A stretch of 13,307 bases of DNA. It comes from Desulfobacteraceae bacterium (GTDB taxonomy: Bacteria > Desulfobacterota > DSM-4660 > Desulfatiglandales > B25-G16). Shown piece after piece: positions 1 through 5,683 of this stretch. The notes beneath the pieces are model-generated. The model was not told the origin of the DNA. It searched no databases and saw only the letters and a list, made by a program, of their open reading frames with translations. Each line of letters begins with the position of its first letter. Position 1 is the first letter of the stretch. The stretch lies in assembly GCA_030615565.1 (NCBI GenBank), contig JAUWZC010000045.1, forward strand, positions 1-13,307. Direction: 5' to 3'. Made by a program: the position numbers and the translations under genes.

Positions 1-1
1 G

Positions 2-559
2 AATGAAAGAAGGGAGGTAACCATTCTTTTTGCCGACATACGGTCTTTTACCACCATCACCGAAAGGATGGAGGCTGAAGAGGTGGTATCTATGCTTAAT
101 CAATTTTTTGGCACCATGGTGGATATCATTTTTAGAAACAACGGCATATTGGACAAATTTGTCGGGGATGAGCTTATGGCTGTATTTGGACTTATTCCTT
201 CTGAAAACAGTGCTTCCCACGACGCTATTAAAGCCGCCACAGCAATGCAAGATGCTACAGAGGATTTGATGAAACTAAGAGCTAAACAAGATAAAGAGAC
301 ATTTGAAGTAGGGATTGGGGTCAACACCGGTAGCACCATTGTGGGAAATGTGGGGTCTGAGAATAGAATGGACTACACAGTCATAGGCGATAGCGTAAAC
401 GTTGCCGCGAGATTAGAGCAGATAGCAAAGGGTGGAGAAATAATTATCGGCGAACAAACATATGATCAAACCCAAGGGCGTTTCCGTATGCAAAAAAAGG
501 GTAAACTACGCGTCAAAAATAAGACTGAGCCGGTTATGTGTTATGAGGTGTTAAGGTGA
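2..559 (+). CDS. Class III adenylate cyclase catalytic domain, C-terminal part (5' truncated by window edge)
   Basis: This reading frame is open from the first bases of the window and ends at TGA 557-559, so it is the C-terminal 185 residues of a longer protein; the ATG at 68 is internal to the domain. It should convert ATP to cyclic AMP. The visible part opens with the family's EVTILFADIRSFT strand, whose Asp12 (fragment numbering) is the first metal ligand. The second metal aspartate is Asp56 in DKFVGDE. The base-recognition pair appears to be Lys52 and Thr126 (in DYTVIGDS), the Lys/Thr pattern of class IIIb cyclases. Asn133 and Arg137 in NVAAR are the transition-state pair. All catalytic positions seem intact, so an active enzyme is expected. 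Any sensor or membrane domain lies outside the window. It is convergent with prfB, 59 bp away, with no clear terminator between. Adenylate rather than guanylate specificity is inferred from Lys52/Thr126. Confidence 0.93.
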   Translation, partial: NERREVTILFADIRSFTTITERMEAEEVVSMLNQFFGTMVDIIFRNNGILDKFVGDELMAVFGLIPSENSASHDAIKAATAMQDATEDLMKLRAKQDKETFEVGIGVNTGSTIVGNVGSENRMDYTVIGDSVNVAARLEQIAKGGEIIIGEQTYDQTQGRFRMQKKGKLRVKNKTEPVMCYEVLR

Positions 560-618
560 GTAGGAGGGTACTCTATAAAAGTTATTCTTAAGGAACTATA
601 GGATAAGGTGTATTTTTT

Positions 619-1723
619 TTAGTTCTGCAGCCACTTAAGGTAGGCATCAATAAATATATCAATATCCCCATTCATCACCCTCTCAACATCTCCAACTTCA
701 AGGTTTGTTCTGTGATCTTTTACTAATCTGTAAGGGTTGAATGTGTAAGACCTTATTTGATTACCCCATGCTATCTCTTTCTGGGATTGGTGTCTGAGCT
801 CTTTTTCTTTGATTTTTTTCTCTTTTTCCAATGCATAGAGACGTGCTTTAAGAATTTTTATTGCCAGTTCTCTATTTCGGTGCTGAGACTTTTCATTCTG
901 GCACTGGACAGCTATACTGGTTGGTAAATGAGTAATCCTTACAGCAGAGCTGGTCTTATTAACATGCTGGCCACCTGGACCACTAGCCCTGAAGGTTTCT
1001 ACCCTAAGATCTTTCTCGTTAATATCTATTTTTATGTCATTTTCAACCTCTGGCAAGATAGATACTGATGCAAATGAGGTATGTCTTCGCCCACTGGCAT
1101 CAAAAGGGGAAATCCGGACCATCCGGTGAATGCCATGTTCCGATTTCAGGTGACCATATGCATAAGGACCACTTATAGTAAAGGTAACATTTTTTATCCC
1201 TGCCTCATCTCCTGCTAAGTGATCAACGATCTTGGTCTGCATCTTTCTGGACTCTGCCCATTTGAGATAAAGCCTGAATAGCATCTCCACCCAATCTTGG
1301 GCCTCTGTTCCTCCTGCGCCTGCATTTATGGCTACAATTGCATTTCTTTTATCATCTTTATCACTAAAGAGTGTCTGAAATTCATATCTTTTTATCTCTT
1401 TTTCCAGCTCAGAAAGATCCGTACCTGCTTCTGTAATCATTTTTTCATCATTTTCCTCCTGGGCTAACTTGGTGAGGATGTCGAGCTCTTCTAACTCGTT
1501 TTTGTATCTATGCCATGCCTCTAATTGGTTACTGAGCACTCCTCTTTCCTGGCTTAGCTCGGTTGCTTCATTCTGGTTATTTTGCCAGAAATCCGTTTTG
1601 GATAATATTTTTTCTATTTTTTTTAGCCTTTCTTCACCCTTGGTAAGGTCAAAGATGCTCCCAAATATCATCTAATTTCCTATTCAGTGTGTCTATTTTT
1701 TCTATTATCTCTGTATAATGCAT
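619..1723 (-). CDS. prfB: Peptide chain release factor 2, expressed by programmed +1 frameshift
   Basis: RF2 recognises UAA and UGA stop codons in the ribosomal A site and triggers release of the finished peptide. The gene is split over two frames. A 24-codon leader starts at ATG 1723-1721, preceded by AGGAG eight bases upstream, and ends at TGA 1651-1649. The body continues in the +1 frame from GAC 1650-1648 to TAA 621-619. The joined protein is 367 residues, against 365 in E. coli. In joined numbering the stop-codon recognition tripeptide SPF is at 205-207 and the catalytic GGQ at 250-252, as in E. coli. Residue 246 is Ala, the common form. The N-terminal third is a charged helical domain. 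An in-frame ATG at 1671 would give a 350-residue body-only product, but the conserved leader makes it an unlikely start. The gene follows lnt by 65 bp on the same strand and is probably cotranscribed with it. Confidence 0.96.
1648..1664 (-). promoter_or_regulatory. prfB +1 programmed frameshift site
   Basis: Read on the minus strand the site is TTGGGAGCATCTTTGAC. GGGAG acts as an internal Shine-Dalgarno-like element, CAT is the 3-base spacer, CTT is the slippery codon and TGA C is the in-frame stop in a weak context. This matches the E. coli prfB layout (AGGGGG, three bases, CTT TGA C). Slippage of peptidyl-tRNA from CTT to TTT brings GAC into frame. In the known mechanism low RF2 slows termination at UGA and favours the shift, so the protein controls its own synthesis. 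The site and both frames are seen directly; function here is inferred from the family. Confidence 0.94.
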
Positions 1724-1788
1724 AATTTTATCTCCTTATCTTAAGTGCCTAAAGTTATTATCACTAAATTCCTCCATATCACTTCATA

Positions 1789-3381
1789 TTAACGACGCTT
1801 TAATATCCAAATAAATCTAATAATCGTTATTATTAATAATATTATAGCAAAAATATCCCCAAATTGTGAATAGAATGTTTTTTTGTGCTTTAATTTTATT
1901 TCCTGTTGTAAGATTTCCCTCACAAAGAGCCCACTCTTATCTACTATCTTTCCATTTGTGAGAATAAAAGCGCTTATACCAGTGTTTGCAGCCCTTGCCA
2001 TAGGTAAACCATTTTCTACACACCTAAAAACAGCCATGCTAAGATGTTGATAAGGGGCACTGGTATGGCCAAACCATGCGTCATTGGTCAGGTTTACTAA
2101 AAGCTCAGCTCCTTCTACAGCGAGTTTTCGAGAGATATCAGGAAAGATAGTCTCAAAGCAGATTAATACCCCTATCTTAAGATCCGGAGAATTTATGGGT
2201 TTAATCTTCTTGCCAGTGGAGAAGTCTCCTGCTGCTGGAACTAAGCGATGTACAAATGGGATATATTTTTTAAATGGTACATATTCACCAAAGGGGACAA
2301 GATGAACTTTGTCATAATAATCTAATACCCTATTTTTAGATATTATATATGCCCTGTTGTAATAGAAGATATTGTCTTTATTCTTTACATATGCAGGAGA
2401 ACCAAACAGAATATTTGAGTTGGTTATTTTGGCAACCTTGAATACTTTCTTAGAAAGATGAGATATGTCTTGAAAAAAGTATGGAAGAGCGGTTTCAGGC
2501 CAGATGATGATTTGAGGTTTAAAATCTGCCGATTTAGCTGATAGCTTATTATAAATAGACACTGTCTTTTCTTGAAAATCCGAGTCCCATTTTAAAGATT
2601 GATCAATATTTCCCTGGACAATCACTGCCCTAAGATCCTTTCCCTTTGATTTATTATCTGCTTTTTCTTTCAAATTATTGTAGCCATATAAAAGTATAAA
2701 TCCTATGAGGAAAGAGGTGAGAATTATTTCTATTCCCAGAATCCGCAAGGGGTGTCCGTTGTGTTTGTTATGATCATAACCATTAACTCCTGGCGCATAA
2801 CCTGTATTGCTCCCCAAAATCTTTTTCTTAATCACTAAAGAGACTACATTATATATGAGAAAATTTACCAGAACGATAACAAATGATATGCTGTAGACAC
2901 CGGCAATATCTGATATTTGTATCAGCGGCAACCTGGAATATTGGCTGTACCCTAAAAGGCACCAAGGAAAACCAGTCATAATATAAGATCTTGCATATTC
3001 AAGTGCGACCCAAATGCAAGCTCCCCAGAATGAAGAGAATCTGCTGTTTTTAAAATTAACCACGATAAGTGCAAAAAAGGCTATATAGAGAGAAAGATAG
3101 AAGGAGAGAAGTAACAAGGCTGCCAGACTCAAGATAAGGCTGATATTGCCATAACGGGAGAGCACAGCAACTATCCAGTAGATAAGAGTTAGGTAGTGGA
3201 AAAAGCCAGCACAAAGTCCTATCTTAAATGCACCTAACAAGGATTTATCCTCAAGGCTCATGAGGAGAGGGATTAGGGATATCCACACTATCCAGTTTAG
3301 ATTGATTGGTGCAAAGCTGGCAGTCAACATGAGACCTGAAAGTCCTGCTAGCAATGCATTTTTTATACTAATCTTAGTCAT
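1789..3381 (-). CDS. lnt: Apolipoprotein N-acyltransferase
   Basis: This inner-membrane enzyme carries out the last step of lipoprotein maturation, moving an acyl chain from a phospholipid to the N-terminal cysteine of diacylated lipoproteins. The N-terminal half has several hydrophobic segments, followed by a nitrilase-type domain and a final membrane helix near the C-terminus. The expected catalytic triad is present: Glu296 in IIWPETALP, Lys358 in YYDKVHLVPFGEYVPF and Cys408 in GVLICFETIFP (numbering from the ATG at 3381). I chose this ATG because AAGGAA lies about eight bases upstream and the protein then begins just before the first hydrophobic segment; a GTG at 3477 would add 32 residues without membrane character. 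The product is 530 residues (E. coli 512), longer partly through a polar loop of about 25 residues between two hydrophobic segments before the nitrilase domain. prfB follows 65 bp downstream. Confidence 0.95.
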   Translation of the reverse strand: MTKISIKNALLAGLSGLMLTASFAPINLNWIVWISLIPLLMSLEDKSLLGAFKIGLCAGFFHYLTLIYWIVAVLSRYGNISLILSLAALLLLSFYLSLYIAFFALIVVNFKNSRFSSFWGACIWVALEYARSYIMTGFPWCLLGYSQYSRLPLIQISDIAGVYSISFVIVLVNFLIYNVVSLVIKKKILGSNTGYAPGVNGYDHNKHNGHPLRILGIEIILTSFLIGFILLYGYNNLKEKADNKSKGKDLRAVIVQGNIDQSLKWDSDFQEKTVSIYNKLSAKSADFKPQIIIWPETALPYFFQDISHLSKKVFKVAKITNSNILFGSPAYVKNKDNIFYYNRAYIISKNRVLDYYDKVHLVPFGEYVPFKKYIPFVHRLVPAAGDFSTGKKIKPINSPDLKIGVLICFETIFPDISRKLAVEGAELLVNLTNDAWFGHTSAPYQHLSMAVFRCVENGLPMARAANTGISAFILTNGKIVDKSGLFVREILQQEIKLKHKKTFYSQFGDIFAIILLIITIIRFIWILKRR

Positions 3382-3432
3382 TTCAGCGTTTCCTTGAAAT
3401 TTCACCATATTTAGAGGCCTTATAGATACTAT

Positions 3433-3461
3433 ATTATAACTATATTTTTTTTGTAAAAGAT
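3433..3461 (-). promoter_or_regulatory. Possible promoter of the lnt-prfB unit
   Basis: On the minus strand a perfect TATAAT (3438-3433) lies about 50 bases before the chosen lnt ATG. The -35 partner is poor: ATCTTT at 17 bp spacing, or a better TTTACA at only 13 bp. If used, transcription would begin downstream of the GTG at 3477, which supports the ATG start at 3381. The region is very AT-rich, so chance matches are likely. Confidence 0.25.
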
Positions 3462-3556
3462 TTTCCTTTAAATACACTTAAAAATTATTTTTTTGTTCAA
3501 TGAAATAGAACTTGAGGTTGGGGAATAGATTTTATTATTAATATGCCCGGTTGATC

Positions 3557-3574
3557 TTATAAATTAATTTATAA
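3557..3574. repeat. 18-bp perfect AT palindrome upstream of the tRNA promoter
   Basis: TTATAAATTAATTTATAA reads identically on both strands. It ends eight bases before the -35 box at 3582, which places it roughly -44 to -61 relative to the expected start, the position of an UP element bound by the RNA polymerase alpha subunits. It could instead be an operator or simply AT-rich spacer. The palindrome is certain; a role is inferred. Confidence 0.5.
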
Positions 3575-3581
3575 ATTATAC

Positions 3582-3610
3582 TTGACTAGATGTAGATTTT
3601 TTATTATAAA
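3582..3610 (+). promoter_or_regulatory. Sigma70-type promoter of tRNA-Gly (probably also of the rimP operon)
   Basis: The -35 box TTGACT (3582-3587) is separated by 17 bp from the -10 box TATAAA (3605-3610). Transcription would start near 3617, about 11 bases before the mature tRNA 5' end. This is the best promoter match in the window. No comparable promoter is visible between the tRNA and rimP, so it probably also feeds the protein operon through read-through of the hairpin at 3843-3866. Confidence 0.75.
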
Positions 3611-3627
3611 TCTAAACACTTAATTGG

Positions 3628-3703
3628 GCGGGCATAGCTCAGTTGGTAGAGTACAAGCTTCCCAAGCTTGGTGTCGCGGGTTCGATCCCCGTTGCCCGCT
3701 CCA
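3628..3703 (+). tRNA. tRNA-Gly, anticodon CCC
   Basis: The 76-base gene folds into a full cloverleaf. The acceptor stem GCGGGCA/TGCCCGC is perfect, with discriminator T and an encoded CCA (3701-3703). The D stem is GCTC/GAGT and the anticodon stem CAAGC/GCTTG, with loop TTCCCAA placing anticodon CCC at 3661-3663. The T arm GCGGG-TTCGATC-CCCGT carries the invariant TTC. U73 fits bacterial glycine identity. It decodes GGG. It stands upstream of rimP where E. coli has metY (an initiator tRNA). Confidence 0.97.
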
Positions 3704-3743
3704 TATTATTGGAAAGCGCGTTCTGTTCCCTTTTCGAGGTAAG

Positions 3744-3827
3744 CAATTGTTGTTTGGGAAAGGTTGTTACTTTGAAAAGAGGATGAGCCAGTAAGTTGTT
3801 TAATCTTTTTAACTCTGGCAACAATTG
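3744..3827 (+). repeat. Inverted repeat in the tRNA-rimP leader
   Basis: CAATTGTTG at 3744-3752 is an exact reverse complement of CAACAATTG at 3819-3827. In RNA this would be a 9-bp stem enclosing a 66-base loop, just before the terminator-like hairpin at 3843. The stem is mostly A-U and the loop is large, so on its own it would be weak; it may form part of a leader fold that affects read-through into rimP. Confidence 0.4.
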
Positions 3828-3842
3828 AGTTAGGTTTAAGGG

Positions 3843-3866
3843 AGCGGGCCATCATGCCCGCTTTTT
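3843..3866 (+). terminator. Terminator-like hairpin between tRNA-Gly and rimP
   Basis: AGCGGGC (3843-3849), loop CATCAT, GCCCGCT (3856-3862), then an unbroken T run to 3866. It has the form of an intrinsic terminator with a 7-bp GC-rich stem. It lies only 20 bases before the rimP ATG, so it either ends the tRNA transcript with partial read-through or works as an attenuator of the operon. Hairpins at this place before rimP occur in other Proteobacteria. Its 5' side, GGAGCGGGC (3841-3849), is also the exact reverse complement of the tRNA 3' end. Confidence 0.7.
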
Positions 3867-3886
3867 ATGTTCGAGGGATATTCGTG

Positions 3887-4360
3887 ATGTCAGAACCTAA
3901 GCGTATTGTTAATGAGGTATCCCTTTTAGCTAAACCTCTTTTACCTGAATTTGGTATGGAGATGGTGGATGTTGAGTTCCAATTTGAAAGTGGTAGATGG
4001 GTACTAAGGGTTTTTATAGATAAAGATGGAGGGGTTACAGTAGATGACTGTGCCAGCATTAGTAGGGAGCTTGGTGATTTAATCGAGGCAGAGAATATCA
4101 TTGATTTTTCCTATGCGATTGAGATCTCTTCTCCAGGGCTGAACAGGCCATTAACAAAAGAGGATGATTTTATACGTTCAATCGGTAAGATGGTAAAATT
4201 AAAGATGTCCAAACCTTTTAACAAAAGGAGAAATTTTGCTGGGCGCCTTGCTAATGTCAAGGGAGGGATGATAAGCCTTGTAATAGATGATAATAACTTA
4301 GTCGAATTACCCTTGAATGAGATAGATAAGGCGAGATTAAAGTATGAGTTCGATAATTAA
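3887..4360 (+). CDS. rimP: Ribosome maturation factor RimP
   Basis: RimP binds the 30S subunit late in its assembly and helps the central and 3' domains mature. The 157-residue product has the two-domain RimP layout. The N-terminal alpha/beta domain carries MEMVDVEF, an RVFIDKDGGVTVDDC stretch and the SRELGDLIE helix. The family signature YAIEISSPGLNRPL follows, then a C-terminal SH3-like barrel. I chose ATG 3887 because GAGGG lies nine bases upstream and the family's N-terminus is matched. The earlier in-frame ATG at 3854 would start inside the loop of the terminator-like hairpin and add 11 unrelated residues; GTG 3884 is also possible. It is the first protein gene of the operon, with nusA 21 bp downstream. 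Confidence 0.95.
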   Translation: MSEPKRIVNEVSLLAKPLLPEFGMEMVDVEFQFESGRWVLRVFIDKDGGVTVDDCASISRELGDLIEAENIIDFSYAIEISSPGLNRPLTKEDDFIRSIGKMVKLKMSKPFNKRRNFAGRLANVKGGMISLVIDDNNLVELPLNEIDKARLKYEFDN

Positions 4361-4381
4361 TATATGGGCAGGGAATAGAAG

Positions 4382-5683
4382 ATGATTACAGATCTATTGA
4401 GAACTATTGATCAGGTCAGCCGAGATAAAGGGATTGATTCTAAAACTCTGATCGAGGCTCTGGAAGAGGCAGTTAGCTCTGCTGTTAGAAAAAAATTTGG
4501 TTCCGAATATGAATTAGAGGTAAACTTTAACAGGGAAATTGGAGAGATTGAGGTTTTTGAGTTCAAAGAGGTGGTGGAGAATGTAACAGATGAGAGGCTT
4601 CAGGTATCCTTAAAAGAAGCCAGAAAGCTTGATCCAGAATCCGAGATAGGGGACAGTTTGGGTATGAAAATGGATACAGATGCACTGGGAAGGATAGCGG
4701 CTCAGTCAGCTAAACAGGTAATAATGCAAAGGCTCAGAGAGGCAGAGAGGAATGCTGTTTATGATGACTTTAAGGATAGGAAGGGAGAGATAATTAATGG
4801 TATTGTTCAACGTTTCGATAAAGGCTCCATTATTGCTAATCTGGGTAAGGCAGAGGCTGAGCTTCCAGCTAAAGAACAAATCCCTAAGGAGACATACACA
4901 CAGGGTGATAGGCTCAGGGCCTATATTTATGATGTGAAGCAGTTCAGCAGGGGGCCTCAAATAATATTATCTCGAACTCATCCTAACTTTCTATCGGCCC
5001 TGTTTGAAAATGAAGTACCAGAAGTTTCCGATGGCATTGTAACCATTATGCAGGTAACCCGAGAACCTGGAAGCAGGGCTAAAATAGCTGTGGCCTCAAA
5101 GGATAAGGATGTTGATCCAGTAGGGGCATGCGTTGGTATGAAGGGCTCGAGGGTGCAGGCGGTAGTACAGGAGCTAAGGGGTGAGAGGATTGATATTATA
5201 ACTTGGGACCCTGACCCAGCAAAATTTGTATGCAATGCCTTGGCTCCTGCGGAAATTTTAAGGGTTATAGTTGACGAAGAGAACAGAAGTATGGAGGTAG
5301 TTGTACTGGATGATCAACTTTCTCTTGCTATTGGAAAAAGGGGTCAAAATGTTAGGTTAGCATCCCGTGTTACAAACTGGAGATTAGATGTAACCAGCGA
5401 GTCAGAGTATAATGAAAAATTAAAAGAGGATTATCGATCCTTGCTTAAGCTCCCTGGTGTTGGTAAAAAATTGGCAACTGCTCTTGATGAGATAGGTTTT
5501 AGATCAGTAGAGGACATTGCCAAAGCAGATGAAGTTGATCTGGCAAGTATAAAGGGAATTAGTGAAAAAAAGGCCAAAGAATTGATCCAGGAGGCCCTCA
5601 ATTACATACAGACATTAAGTTTTGATAATGAGAAAGCCTCGGATGAAGAAAAGGAGGGATTATCCGGAGGAGTAAATGGGTAA
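4382..5683 (+). CDS. nusA: Transcription termination/antitermination factor NusA
   Basis: NusA binds RNA polymerase and nascent RNA, promoting pausing, intrinsic termination and antitermination on rRNA operons. At 433 residues, domains in order are an N-terminal polymerase-binding domain (about 1-125), an S1 RNA-binding domain (about 135-200), KH1 with VGMKGSR (251-257), KH2 with IGKRGQNV (317-324), and one helix-hairpin-helix repeat (about 352-408; LPGVGKKLA and IKGISEKKA). E. coli NusA (495 residues) has two C-terminal repeats; here there is one, followed by a short acidic tail. Start ATG 4382 has AGGGA upstream. The last eight bases overlap infB, implying translational coupling. No ylxR (DUF448) or L7Ae-like gene lies between nusA and infB, unlike many other bacteria. 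Confidence 0.97.
   Translation: MITDLLRTIDQVSRDKGIDSKTLIEALEEAVSSAVRKKFGSEYELEVNFNREIGEIEVFEFKEVVENVTDERLQVSLKEARKLDPESEIGDSLGMKMDTDALGRIAAQSAKQVIMQRLREAERNAVYDDFKDRKGEIINGIVQRFDKGSIIANLGKAEAELPAKEQIPKETYTQGDRLRAYIYDVKQFSRGPQIILSRTHPNFLSALFENEVPEVSDGIVTIMQVTREPGSRAKIAVASKDKDVDPVGACVGMKGSRVQAVVQELRGERIDIITWDPDPAKFVCNALAPAEILRVIVDEENRSMEVVVLDDQLSLAIGKRGQNVRLASRVTNWRLDVTSESEYNEKLKEDYRSLLKLPGVGKKLATALDEIGFRSVEDIAKADEVDLASIKGISEKKAKELIQEALNYIQTLSFDNEKASDEEKEGLSGGVNG

Noticed and set aside
560..618. Possible bidirectional terminator between the cyclase gene and prfB
   Set aside because: CTAT/AGTT and AACT/ATAG can pair only around a three-base bulge, and the T run at 613-620 begins about 11 bases after the stem. 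No convincing intrinsic terminator on either strand.
3382..3477. Extended lnt start at GTG 3477
   Set aside because: The 32 extra residues lack membrane character and family resemblance, and the ATG at 3381 has a clear ribosome binding site and fits the likely -10 box at 3433-3438.
3639..3824. Minus-strand 61-codon reading frame ending in ERATGIEPATPSLGS
   Set aside because: It is antisense to tRNA-Gly; this peptide string is a familiar spurious translation of the opposite strand of tRNA genes, and the frame also covers the rimP leader.
3704..3886. T-box riboswitch responding to tRNA-Gly
   Set aside because: The leader pairs with the tRNA 3' end on paper, but there is no T-box consensus (AGGGTGGNACCGCG-like) and no stem I with a glycine specifier loop. 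The complementarity is better described as terminator-arm similarity.
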